DNA of 64,000 bases from CAIYTF01 sp963664845 (lineage in GTDB: Bacteria; Bacteroidota; Ignavibacteria; Ignavibacteriales; Ignavibacteriaceae): contig OY761615.1 of NCBI GenBank assembly GCA_963664845.1, forward strand, positions 496,001-560,000, written 5' to 3'. Within the stretch, counting starts at the first letter, position 1. Each line of letters starts with the position of its first letter. The notes under the pieces were generated by a model, which searched no databases, was not told the origin of the DNA, and saw nothing but the letters and a program-made list of their open reading frames with translations. The position numbers and the translations under genes were made by a program. Of the stretch, positions 18,002-27,248 are shown piece after piece.

Positions 18002-20287
18002 TCAGTTGTTCAGCACAACCCTAAATCCATTGCTGTTGTCAACATTACTCGGATTAATATAACTTCGGTAAGTTGTGCGGCATACACTCGTATTTGAGAA
18101 TATACTTCCACCGCGTAGAATCCTTGTGGTACCACTCACCGGTCCGGTTGGATTTGTTACCACACCACTTCCATAAAAATCGCACCAGTCCCAACACCAT
18201 TGCCAAACATTCCCACACATGTCATATAGCCCAAGTGAGTTTGGGAGTTTTCCGGCAACCGGATGAATAACACCACCACTGTTATCAACATACCAGGCAT
18301 ATTTCCCAAGTTCAGATGCAGAGTTCGTACCGGCGTACTTAATTACCGTTCCAGCCTCCCGCGCAGCATACTCCCACTCTGCTTCGGTTGGAAGCCGATA
18401 ACCATTTGCCGTAAAATCACATTCAATTATTCCTGTTTTCCAATCTGAGGGCTTGGTATTTCCTCCAATTGAGTAGCATGGTGTCCTTCCGGAAACAGAA
18501 CTCAACGCATTGCAATAAGAAACAGCCTGAAACCAATTTATTCCTGATTCAGGGTAATTGTCACGCTCACCATCATTTGTTATCAGTGACCATTCCTTCC
18601 GTGTTATTACCGTTTTGCTCATTTTAAATGGCGATAAGGTTACCGTGTGAACCGGCTTTTCACCCGGTTTGCCATCACCGAAGTTATCACCCATAGAAAA
18701 ACTCCCCCCCTGTATTGCAAGCATTTCAATTCCAACAGTGGCGATCGTCTGAAACCGCCAGACCTTGGACCAAACCGAAGTTCCAGAATTGTTCTCAGCG
18801 CGAACCCGCCAATAATAGGTAGTGCCAAGCACCAGCCCGGGAATCTTAGCATTTAAAGAGGTTAGACCTCCTTGAGAGTATACATAACTGCTGAAACTTT
18901 CGCTTGTTGAAACCTGTAACGTATAATACAATGCCCCGGGAAATGAATTCCAGTAAAGAATCGCACTTATTGCCTGCTCAGCGGAACCATCTGACGGAGC
19001 AGTTAACAATGGTGCATCATTTGCTCCCGTTTGCAACTGCCATATCGGGGACCAGCCTGATGCTCCAGCTGCATTCATCGCACAAACCCGCCAGTAATAG
19101 ACTGTGTTTGTCTTCAACCAGGTCAGTTGTGTACTCTCTGCATTTAGCGTGGTTTCAGTTACCAGCGAACTTTCAAAAGTATTTGAAGTCGAAACCTGAA
19201 GTTTGTAACCCGTGGCGCCAATACTGCCACTCCAGGAACAATTAATATTTATCTCTTGCCCTGTTATGCCGTTTGCAGGAGAAAGTGGCTTGGGCGCTGG
19301 CGGTGTAGTCCCCATCGTCCCTGCTGCAACAACATTAAAATTAATAGAGCCGGATTGCGCCGAATTTCCGCTCAAATCAGTCGCTTTGGCAAAAATCGTA
19401 TGATTCGCTATTTCCCCCGCCGTGTTCCACAAACATTCATAGGGTGCCGCGCTTAGTGTTCTTTCCAAAACACCATCAAGGTAAATCTCCACCTTCGCTA
19501 TACCAACATTATCCGTGCAGTTGATCATTAATGTTACGGTAGTATCGGATTTAATTTGTGAATTGTTTAATGGGAACGCTACAGCCACAGCAGGCTTTGT
19601 TGTGTCAGGTGCAGCGGCAACCACGGTAACGTTTACGGCAGATGACTGCCCGAGATTCCCGCTCGCGTCAGTTGCTTTTGCAATAATAGTGTGAGTTCCG
19701 GCTTTCCCGCTGGTGTTCCACGCACATTCATAGGGTGCCGCGGTTAGTGTCTTCAGCAATGTCCCGTCAATATATAGATCCAGTTTTGCAACACCAATGT
19801 TATCCGTGCAGTCCATCTTTATAACAACCGTAGTATCGGCCTTAATTTGAGCGTTGTTTAAGGGATAAGTTACAGCAACCACAGGCCTGGCTGTATCAAC
19901 GGTAATAATGGTAACTTTTACCACACCTGACTGCCCGACATTTCCGTCTGCATCAATGGCTTTTGCATAGATCGAATGATCCCCTGAAATACCCGCAGTG
20001 TTCCATTTAAATTCATAGGGAGCTACGGTGAGCGTTTTTACCGTATCCCCGTCAATAAATAATTCCAGCTTCCTGATCCCCGTGTTGTCGACACCGTCTA
20101 TTTTCACTGTGATAGTCGTATCGGATTTGATTTGAGAATTATTTATCGGATATAAAATGGCAACTGATGGTTTTTCCGTATCGGCATCTGCCTGTAACGG
20201 ATTACTGTCCTTTTTGCAGCCGAAAGTAAAAAGCAGAAATGTTACCAATAGAAGAAAAATTCGTTTATGCACTGTATATACTCCCAA
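18002..20287 (-). CDS. Lipoprotein with Ig-like and FN3-like repeats and a formylglycine-enzyme-like (SUMF1) domain
   Basis: This 761-residue protein has a lipoprotein signal (LFTFGC, cysteine near 24). Three Ig-like repeats of about 98 residues follow (each 'VA..YPLNNAQIKADTTV ... APYE..WNT.G ... AKATD.SGN.GQS'), then two fibronectin-III-like repeats ending 'YYWRV.A.N..G.S.WS..W.FQT'. The C-terminal 235 residues form a SUMF1-type domain (GGSFSMGDNFGDGKPGEKPVH; WEYAAREAG; GNVWQWCWDW; GGSIFSNTSVC; GFRVVLN). Compared with formylglycine-generating enzyme, the second catalytic cysteine is kept (SVCR) but the first reads serine (GGSIFS). True sulfatase activation is therefore doubtful, and a binding role is more likely. 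It should sit on the outer membrane or surface. Confidence 0.88.
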   Translation of the reverse strand: MGVYTVHKRIFLLLVTFLLFTFGCKKDSNPLQADADTEKPSVAILYPINNSQIKSDTTITVKIDGVDNTGIRKLELFIDGDTVKTLTVAPYEFKWNTAGISGDHSIYAKAIDADGNVGQSGVVKVTIITVDTARPVVAVTYPLNNAQIKADTTVVIKMDCTDNIGVAKLDLYIDGTLLKTLTAAPYECAWNTSGKAGTHTIIAKATDASGNLGQSSAVNVTVVAAAPDTTKPAVAVAFPLNNSQIKSDTTVTLMINCTDNVGIAKVEIYLDGVLERTLSAAPYECLWNTAGEIANHTIFAKATDLSGNSAQSGSINFNVVAAGTMGTTPPAPKPLSPANGITGQEININCSWSGSIGATGYKLQVSTSNTFESSLVTETTLNAESTQLTWLKTNTVYYWRVCAMNAAGASGWSPIWQLQTGANDAPLLTAPSDGSAEQAISAILYWNSFPGALYYTLQVSTSESFSSYVYSQGGLTSLNAKIPGLVLGTTYYWRVRAENNSGTSVWSKVWRFQTIATVGIEMLAIQGGSFSMGDNFGDGKPGEKPVHTVTLSPFKMSKTVITRKEWSLITNDGERDNYPESGINWFQAVSYCNALSSVSGRTPCYSIGGNTKPSDWKTGIIECDFTANGYRLPTEAEWEYAAREAGTVIKYAGTNSASELGKYAWYVDNSGGVIHPVAGKLPNSLGLYDMCGNVWQWCWDWCDFYGSGVVTNPTGPVSGTTRILRGGSIFSNTSVCRTTYRSYINPSNVDNSNGFRVVLNN

Positions 20288-20470
20288 TATATTATTCCAA
20301 AAAGTAACTGTTTATAATTGTCCAGAGCCTTAATCGAAAACCATCAAATGAATATGTAAAAATATCCAAACAGAGGAACATTTCCCAACAGATAAATCCC
20401 GAAATATGGATGAGCAAATCCACGATCTCGTTGAGTATTCGCTGTAACGGCATATTGGGTGCCCGCTGTA

Positions 20471-20492
20471 GGGGCTCAAAATTTTGAGCCCC
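20471..20492. repeat. Perfect 22-bp palindrome, copy 2
   Basis: Identical to 17870-17891. It lies between the GH92 gene (ends 20605) and the lipoprotein gene (starts 20287). It has no clean T-run on either strand, so it is not an ordinary terminator. The rest of 20288-20604 shows no gene. Confidence 0.8.
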
Positions 20493-20604
20493 CCTTTTAT
20501 TCCCCCGCCAAAATCGACCAGACTTTTATGCCTCTGCCATTGATTCCCTGGCATTTGATCCCTGCAAATAACTCTCCGTGCCAATTACAAAATCAACTCA
20601 ACAA

Positions 20605-22887
20605 TCAATTCTTCACTCCCCACTTCCTGTTCGGTTTCGGGCCCATCACAAATTCCAACCTCCCGCCATTCTTTATCGCATCATACGTCAGGAATGCGCT
20701 GTTCCATTTTTTGCCATTCACGGTCAATGACTGAACATATATATTTTCTGCAGATAAATTTTCCGCTGTGATCGTAACTTCCTTGCCTCCCGATAAATGC
20801 ACAATCGCCTTGCACAGGGCCGGACTCCCAATTGCATATTCGTTGCTTCCCGGGCACACCGGATAGAATCCAAGAACGTTAAAAATGTACCATGCCGACA
20901 TCTGACCGCAATCGTCGTTACCGCAAAGCGAGTTAGGCTTGTTCCCATATTGCGTGTTGTTCACCTTGTGCGCCAATTCCTGTGTTTTCCAGGGCTGATC
21001 CGCGTAATCGTAAAGGAAAATAATGTGATGGCTCGGTTCGTTTCCATGCCAGTATTCCCCCATCCTGCCGGCAATGTCGTCAACTCCTTTGGTGGTGTCA
21101 GCTTCAACAATGAACAGCGAATCCAGCTTTTCGGTGAATGGTTTTTTGCCGCCAAAAAGCTTAATCAGACCGGACACATCCTGCGGCACATACCAGGTAT
21201 ATTGCCAGCTTGTCCCCTCAGTTATGTCACCGCCTTCGGTATACAGATGCGGATTGAACGGCGTGCGCCAGCTCCCTTGAGAATCCCTGCCGCGCATCAG
21301 GTTATACGAATGATCAAACAAATTTTTATAGCTGCCCGCGCGCTTCATGAAATAGTCATAGTCTTCAGTCTTGCCAAGAGCCTTGGCCATGGTTGCAACA
21401 CACCAGTCATCGTAGGCATATTCAAGTGTCTTGGAAACCGATTCATTTTCCTTATCGTAAGGCACCCAGCCTAGTTTGGCATACGTTGCAACGTTGTCAT
21501 AGTTCGGGTTCATTGCCGTTGTTTTCACCGCTTCATAGGCACGCTGGACATCGAACCCCTGAACCCCGTTCATGAAGGCATCAACAATAACAGGCACTGC
21601 GTGATAGCCGATCATGCACCACGTCTCATTCCCCTGCAGCGACCATACCGGAAGCAAATGCTCAACGCTTTGGTCGTAATGCGCAAGCATTGCATTGATC
21701 ATGTTGGCGTCGCGGTCTCTTTGGATGAGCGAAAGCAGCGGATGCTCTGCACGGTATGTGTCCCACAAAGAGAAGATTGCGTAATTGGTAAACCCTTCCG
21801 CCTTGTGGATATTCTGATCGAAGCCCCGGTATTCACCGGTAACATCCTGATATAGGTTGGGGGTCAGGAATGTATGATAAAGAGATGTGTAGAATGTCTC
21901 AAGGTCCCCCTGGTTGCGTGTTTCCACTTCAATTTTGCTCAGTTCGCGGTTCCATTTTTCGGCGGTTTCCTTGCGCACGCGCTCAAAATTCCAATCTGGA
22001 ATTTCAGCATCCAGATTCTTCATCGCGTTTTCCGCGCTCACGGAAGATATGCCAATCTTCACCATGATGACTTCATTTGCCTTTGTTCTATACTGCGCCA
22101 AAAATTGGATGTTTTTGCCCTGTGACTCGCGCCTGCTGCGGAAACGGTAACCATTATAAAGAACGGGCTTACCGTCATTCATTATGCGAAACGAATCAAA
22201 TGCCCTCGAATAGCGCGCGGCAAAATAGAGATACCGGTTCTTTGCCCAGCCGTTCACAATGTGCATACCGGTAACGGTGGAATCGTTTTCAACCCGTATG
22301 TCCGACCACATAACATTCCACCTCAGAACGTGCGTCAGATCGGTGAGGATAAACGCGCTGTCCGACTGCGGCCAGGTGAAGCGGATGATGCCGGAACGTT
22401 CTGCCGCACTAAGTTCCACGTTTACATTCGGTTTTGGCAGCCGTACGCGATAATAGCCAGCGGATGCTTCTTCATCATTGTGCGAATAGCGCTGACGGTA
22501 CCCTGAATCCGGGTATGCCTTCGAACCGGGGATCAGTTTTGGCGTCCCTATCGACGGCATGAAAAGAAAGTCTCCCAGATCGGGAATACCGGTGCCATTC
22601 AGATGTGTCAGACTGAACCCGATAATACTGCTATCTGAATATTCATAGCCCGATGCTGTTTCCCACAACTCCATATCCGTGTCCGGGCTCAATTGCATCA
22701 TACCAAAAGGCGCTGAAGCACCTGGGAATGTGTTGCCCTCACCCTGCGTACCCACAAAGGGCCTCACATAATCAACCGGTCTTGCACTTTGCCCAATGGT
22801 TGAAATGGTCTGTGAAAAAGAAAAAGGTGAGTTGCACATGCAAAGCATTATCGCAACAGTAATATGAGAAAAAAATTTGCTGTCCAT
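20605..22887 (-). CDS. GH92 family alpha-mannosidase, secreted
   Basis: A 760-residue glycoside hydrolase of family 92, calcium-dependent exo-alpha-mannosidases that act on N-glycans or mannans. The start at 22887 is chosen because it gives a signal peptide (MDSKFFSHITVAIMLCMC ... FSFSQ); a longer frame to 23076 adds an atypical leader. Family signatures include VRPFVGTQGEGNTFPGASAPFGM near residue 45, FSLTHLNGTG, HGNEPSHHIIFLYDY and GNDDCGQMSAWYIFN ... FYPVCPGSNEYAIGSP. The acidic catalytic residues belong to these last two blocks. It lies in a secretome cluster and probably works in the periplasm or outside. No other carbohydrate-degrading gene is adjacent. Confidence 0.95.
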   Translation of the reverse strand: MDSKFFSHITVAIMLCMCNSPFSFSQTISTIGQSARPVDYVRPFVGTQGEGNTFPGASAPFGMMQLSPDTDMELWETASGYEYSDSSIIGFSLTHLNGTGIPDLGDFLFMPSIGTPKLIPGSKAYPDSGYRQRYSHNDEEASAGYYRVRLPKPNVNVELSAAERSGIIRFTWPQSDSAFILTDLTHVLRWNVMWSDIRVENDSTVTGMHIVNGWAKNRYLYFAARYSRAFDSFRIMNDGKPVLYNGYRFRSRRESQGKNIQFLAQYRTKANEVIMVKIGISSVSAENAMKNLDAEIPDWNFERVRKETAEKWNRELSKIEVETRNQGDLETFYTSLYHTFLTPNLYQDVTGEYRGFDQNIHKAEGFTNYAIFSLWDTYRAEHPLLSLIQRDRDANMINAMLAHYDQSVEHLLPVWSLQGNETWCMIGYHAVPVIVDAFMNGVQGFDVQRAYEAVKTTAMNPNYDNVATYAKLGWVPYDKENESVSKTLEYAYDDWCVATMAKALGKTEDYDYFMKRAGSYKNLFDHSYNLMRGRDSQGSWRTPFNPHLYTEGGDITEGTSWQYTWYVPQDVSGLIKLFGGKKPFTEKLDSLFIVEADTTKGVDDIAGRMGEYWHGNEPSHHIIFLYDYADQPWKTQELAHKVNNTQYGNKPNSLCGNDDCGQMSAWYIFNVLGFYPVCPGSNEYAIGSPALCKAIVHLSGGKEVTITAENLSAENIYVQSLTVNGKKWNSAFLTYDAIKNGGRLEFVMGPKPNRKWGVKN

Positions 22888-23051
22888 AATCAATGCCCGG
22901 ATTATCAGAAATTGGAAACATATTAATTGGTCAGGTAAAATTCGGAAAAACGAAGATGGTGTCCTAATGGGCTTTGAGATTTTACTGTGGATATGCAATG
23001 AGCGCTCAAGTGATTGATATGAATACAGAAATAGGAATTGAATATAAGGCT

Positions 23052-23096
23052 GGCTGCCCTTCTCCCTCTCTCTCAAAGAATTGGAGAAGAGCAGCC
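23052..23096 (-). terminator. Hairpin terminator after the three-gene secreted-protein operon
   Basis: A 14-bp stem (23052-23065 against 23083-23096, one G-U pair on the minus strand) with a 17-nt loop lies 19 bp beyond the stop at 23115. The following TTATATT is only weakly T-rich. Confidence 0.5.
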
Positions 23097-23114
23097 AAAC
23101 CCGATTATAACAGA

Positions 23115-25142
23115 TTATTTATTCACGCCCTTTTTCCTGCTGGCGGCGGACGGGATTTTGATCTTGGCCTTACGGTCGAGCAGGTTCCATGTCACGGGAT
23201 CGGGAGTGCTGATCTTGATACAGAAAGCATATTTTTGTCTGCCGGGAAGGAATAGTGTTGTCTGCCCCCTGTTGGCATCGCCGGGGGTGAACTGATTGCG
23301 GCTCCCCACAGGAATATAGACGCTTTCCTTATTTACGTTCAGATAGCCGAAACAGACCATGAACTTGCCGGCTCCTTTCTTCCTGATTGTTTCTTCCAAA
23401 AGGCGGATGGGTTTGGGAAGTTTGGTCACTACCTTGAATAACAGGGAATCGGAAAGTACGTCAAGGCTGTCCCCGCAAAGGACATTCACACGGTACGTTC
23501 CTGCCGCAGCAACATCCTGCTCAAGCACAACGGCCCTCAGCAGTGAATCGGAAACAAATGTTGTCACCCGGGCAGAATCGTTCCACAACACTTTGGAGTT
23601 TGGTGTGAATCCTTTGCCGGCCACCTCTATGGTGAAGCTGCCCGCTCCGGGGAAAGTGAGGGCAGGAGTAATAGTATAAAGAGGAACATGATTCAGCACG
23701 TGAAACGGGATTGGATCCGATACTATGCGATATGGCTTCCATGATTTCGTAACTATTTTAAATTCACCGGGAGCTGATATAAGAGAATCAGGGATGATTG
23801 CCTTAATTACCGAGTCCGATATGCACCAGGTATTTAACCATTCTGAATTTAAAAAAGCTATAATAGTCGAGTCATAGCCTGTTCCATGGATTTCCAATAC
23901 CACGTTATGAGCCTTTGGCAAAACATAAGCGGGCTTTATCAAGTTCGTACCAAGTGCAGGCAAACTATTTAATACAAACCTGGAATAATTGTAAAGATGG
24001 CACCATGCGCCAGGCCGAACAAATATTCCTGGATAATGTAATGAATCAAGAAAGGTTTCCTGTATGCTGTGCTTATAATTTTGCATATTCACAGCAGCAT
24101 TGACTGAATCTCCTGATGTTTCATTATCCAGCGCATTTGTGATATAGGACTTTAACGTGTTGACATAACCTGCCGGCCCAACCCAGCCATATAACTGACA
24201 GGTATCGGTTAGCGCGGAAAGCTCATGCAACATATTGATAACAGAAGTTCCAGGAGGCGGATAGTTTGGTTCATAATTTCCCAGATCACTTGTGAATATA
24301 CGGAGGTTAGTTGTGTCTTTTTCTGTTCCAATATTATCTGATAGAAACTTATATGTTGCGGGAGAGGGAAAGCTGTCATATAACATGTTCCAAATAGTAT
24401 ATGACATAGCAGTATCGGCAGTGAATCTGCTTTTTAATAAATCTGCAAGCCCCGGATAATGAAATTCAAACAATTTATTAATCGAGATTGACCTTATAGA
24501 ATATATTGAGCAGTTTTGAAGTGAATAAGCAAAATATTGTGGCGCTTCCTCAGGGAAATTATACAAGATAAACCAGAGAGCACCAAGTGTCTCGTTGTGA
24601 TTATTTGTCAAGTGCGCCAGTCTGCGCATCTCGGTTTTTATCTGCTCCCGCCGTGCCGGCACTGAACGATAGATATCCTCCAGCCAATTTGCTTCACAGT
24701 CAAAAGTCCCCGGTTTTGTATTTTCTACAAGATCAAAAAAATCGTGAAGAGTCAAAGTATCTCCCTTTTCCATTAAATGTATTATCACAGAGAATTTTCG
24801 ATATATAAATAGTTCATTGCTCATTGAACTTGATACTGAATCTAAAATCTTTAGATATTTATGCGCTGAAGCAATATAGCTCGGCGCATTATACTTGAAC
24901 AAGGCCGACAAAGCCGAAGAAATATAAATAGCGTCCTGTTGCCATATAATAGAATCCAGTTGGGGCACCGATTCGGGGATATAATATTCATATGCAACTC
25001 TGGATATCGCATCAATACGCGCATATTTATCAGTACCGCGCAAATCCTCCATTATTTTCCATTTCAAAGATGAATCTGGTGTTTGACTTGCCAAAAGTGT
25101 CGAGAATAACATAATAATGGATATGGTTATTGCTTTATTCAT
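23115..25142 (-). CDS. Secreted protein with helical N-terminus and two IPT-like repeats, function unknown
   Basis: A 675-residue protein with a signal peptide (MNKAITISIIMLFSTLLASQ). Residues about 30-380 are helix-rich and look like HEAT-type repeats, without a clear match. Two IPT/TIG-like Ig folds follow near 410-480 and 495-585 (LEIHGTGYDSTIIAFLN; FTIEVAGKGFTPNSKVLWN, each followed by S-D-S-x-[IL]-x-A). The basic end ASRKKGVNK is not a Por sorting domain, so export beyond the periplasm is uncertain. The ATG overlaps the stop of the gene upstream by 4 bp, so it is translationally coupled and the last of three genes. I do not recognise the family as a whole. Confidence 0.75.
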   Translation of the reverse strand: MNKAITISIIMLFSTLLASQTPDSSLKWKIMEDLRGTDKYARIDAISRVAYEYYIPESVPQLDSIIWQQDAIYISSALSALFKYNAPSYIASAHKYLKILDSVSSSMSNELFIYRKFSVIIHLMEKGDTLTLHDFFDLVENTKPGTFDCEANWLEDIYRSVPARREQIKTEMRRLAHLTNNHNETLGALWFILYNFPEEAPQYFAYSLQNCSIYSIRSISINKLFEFHYPGLADLLKSRFTADTAMSYTIWNMLYDSFPSPATYKFLSDNIGTEKDTTNLRIFTSDLGNYEPNYPPPGTSVINMLHELSALTDTCQLYGWVGPAGYVNTLKSYITNALDNETSGDSVNAAVNMQNYKHSIQETFLDSLHYPGIFVRPGAWCHLYNYSRFVLNSLPALGTNLIKPAYVLPKAHNVVLEIHGTGYDSTIIAFLNSEWLNTWCISDSVIKAIIPDSLISAPGEFKIVTKSWKPYRIVSDPIPFHVLNHVPLYTITPALTFPGAGSFTIEVAGKGFTPNSKVLWNDSARVTTFVSDSLLRAVVLEQDVAAAGTYRVNVLCGDSLDVLSDSLLFKVVTKLPKPIRLLEETIRKKGAGKFMVCFGYLNVNKESVYIPVGSRNQFTPGDANRGQTTLFLPGRQKYAFCIKISTPDPVTWNLLDRKAKIKIPSAASRKKGVNK

Positions 25143-27241
25143 TTAACACCTCTTCCTAATTCTCTTGAATACATTGATCTGAGTTTACTTAATGCTGCTC
25201 CAACAATCCTCTTATAACTAGTGCTGCCTTGAATGTCGTTTTCAATTTTGAGACCTTTAACCGCGTTTTTTTCTATAGGAGGGTAGTCTTCACGATATTT
25301 ATCAATTGCAGCCCTAAATGACTCATTAATAAGCAAGAAAACAGCCTTCCTTGCAATCTCCGCTTGTTCTTGAGCGTTGCCTGAATATGTTTTACAAAGC
25401 ATCCTATAATCTGAAATCTTTTTAATTATTTCAGCTTTATATAATTCAAAAACCCCAAAGAAGTTATTCATATGTTCCCTTTCATGTTGTAAAATCGCAT
25501 CGTAAAGATAGAATATAGCGACTTGCGAAGGGTACTTATAGTGCCCCTCAAAATCAGCTACCGCCTGTCGAGCCATCTGTTTATTCCCAGGAGGAATTGT
25601 AGCAAAGCCTATCTCATCATTTGTCATTATAACTGCATTAGGATTATATTGCCTGATTTTCGCGTCACAGACTCCGGTGACTACATTAATAGTAATATCT
25701 GCGGGGCGAGTTGTTCCCGGAACGACTAATTGAAAATGTACATATTCTTGTTTATCAGTCAAATCTTTTTCCGTTAGAAGTTGGAAATCCCATGATGGTG
25801 TAAAACTTCCATCACTTTCATAACACGAATATCCAAGCGTCATAGATGCACCGCTCGTATTATCCTCATAACTTTGCGCACACGCATCATAACTGGTTGT
25901 ACTTCCATCACGTATATCTTTAAGTGTCACACCATTTGGATTGAATTTGGGCTTAAAACCAACCGTGTAATTATTTTTTTCAAATTTAGGATAATTCCCA
26001 CAAGGGTCCTCAACAACCGCACTTGCTTCTGCAACATAAAACGCCTCAAACTCGCCTGCAAAGCAGCTTTCGCCATCCTTAACTTTTTTATATTTAGTGT
26101 AGCTTGGCAAAGTATCCGAGGGTTTCTTTTTGCTTCCATAATAGCCCAATGCTCCCGCTGTAATTGAAACTGCACCACTGTCAACACTCAAGCTATCCGC
26201 GGCCACAAATTTCAGCGGAGCTGTAAAGTCGGAGAAATGAATATCTTGTGTAGTGCCGGAAAGCAGTTTGCCATAATCGCAGCCACCGGTGATCCCCGCC
26301 TCAAAATGTTGTCCGGCAGGAAAATTTACCAGAGTTCCGTCAACATTCCTTATTTGGATTTTCACCAGCGCTGTATCTCGGGGACTCAGAACCGGTGGCT
26401 CAACCGAAATCGAGATCGGGCCTGGTTTTATGGTAAACATATTTTCATATACTTTGGATGTCTGGCTGCATGACACGCTCATGCTGCCTGCAATATCCTT
26501 ATTGGTTGCATTCACCTTATCCAATTTGATCGATACTGTGCTTACACTATTGCGCAGAACGGTCACTTCATCTCCGTAATTTACGCCATTTTTAATAAAA
26601 GAGACATATTCAGCTCCATTTATTAAATGCATCGTTAAAAGCGTATTACCTTCACAAAACAGATCAGGATCAGTGTCACCGGTACAATCGAGCATATAAT
26701 TCAGTACCAATCCCTTTGTTTCTCCCGCATAGAACAGGGAATTATTAGCATCGGCATTGAATGAGACATAATTACGTGTGGCCATATATGAAGTACAATT
26801 AATATCAAAAACAGCCGGAACATCCACTGATCCAGTACTACTCAAATACACGTTTCCACTATTGCTGGGCTGTACAAATCCGAATGCAGTATACGCCAGA
26901 TTAGTCGTTACTCCCAGAGGCAACTTTACTTTTACTCTAAAACGATATGAACCAGATTGCGTATTCTGCAAGATTAAATCACCGCCAGTGCACCATCCGG
27001 TTGACTGAACATCACTTGGGCAGCCATCGTCCAGCAACTCTATCATGGCTGGACAGTTTGGCATATCCCAGGTTATATGTACTCCCAAAGCAATTTGAGT
27101 TACTTTTTTATGTATATCAGGAACTCCAGATTGTTGAGATATTCCCTTGGCTGTTAACAAAAGAAGAAGCAAAAAAACATAGCTACCTTTAGTGTTTATC
27201 ACGTTATACTTCTCGCTTTTTTTTCTTAATTTTGAAATCAT
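25139..27241 (-). CDS. Secreted protein with a C-terminal HExxH motif, possible metallopeptidase
   Basis: A 700-residue protein with a long basic n-region and a signal sequence (about residues 20-35, FLLLLLLTAKGISQ). It is cysteine-rich (paired cysteines at several places), which suggests disulfides in the periplasm or outside. Near the C-terminus ILQHEREHMNNFFGVFELYKAEI holds HEREH at residues 586-590, the zinc-peptidase HExxH pattern. A glutamate nine residues after the second histidine (GVFE) could be the third ligand. The arrangement recalls the DUF922 type of predicted protease, but I cannot assign it. GAGGG lies 4 nt before the ATG. It follows the LamG/dockerin-like gene by 7 bp and overlaps the next gene by 4 bp. 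Confidence 0.7.
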   Translation of the reverse strand: MISKLRKKSEKYNVINTKGSYVFLLLLLLTAKGISQQSGVPDIHKKVTQIALGVHITWDMPNCPAMIELLDDGCPSDVQSTGWCTGGDLILQNTQSGSYRFRVKVKLPLGVTTNLAYTAFGFVQPSNSGNVYLSSTGSVDVPAVFDINCTSYMATRNYVSFNADANNSLFYAGETKGLVLNYMLDCTGDTDPDLFCEGNTLLTMHLINGAEYVSFIKNGVNYGDEVTVLRNSVSTVSIKLDKVNATNKDIAGSMSVSCSQTSKVYENMFTIKPGPISISVEPPVLSPRDTALVKIQIRNVDGTLVNFPAGQHFEAGITGGCDYGKLLSGTTQDIHFSDFTAPLKFVAADSLSVDSGAVSITAGALGYYGSKKKPSDTLPSYTKYKKVKDGESCFAGEFEAFYVAEASAVVEDPCGNYPKFEKNNYTVGFKPKFNPNGVTLKDIRDGSTTSYDACAQSYEDNTSGASMTLGYSCYESDGSFTPSWDFQLLTEKDLTDKQEYVHFQLVVPGTTRPADITINVVTGVCDAKIRQYNPNAVIMTNDEIGFATIPPGNKQMARQAVADFEGHYKYPSQVAIFYLYDAILQHEREHMNNFFGVFELYKAEIIKKISDYRMLCKTYSGNAQEQAEIARKAVFLLINESFRAAIDKYREDYPPIEKNAVKGLKIENDIQGSTSYKRIVGAALSKLRSMYSRELGRGVK

Positions 27242-27248
27242 TCTTCCC

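Noticed and set aside
20471..20492. Palindrome read as a terminator for the GH92 gene
   Set aside because: No T-run follows on the minus strand, and the identical palindrome elsewhere suggests a repeat element.
23077..23114. Extension of the GH92 or neighbouring frame toward 23114 as a joined coding region
   Set aside because: The sequence between the two genes holds a strong hairpin and the N-terminal extension of the GH92 frame has no signal-peptide character; the internal ATG at 22887 gives a clear one.
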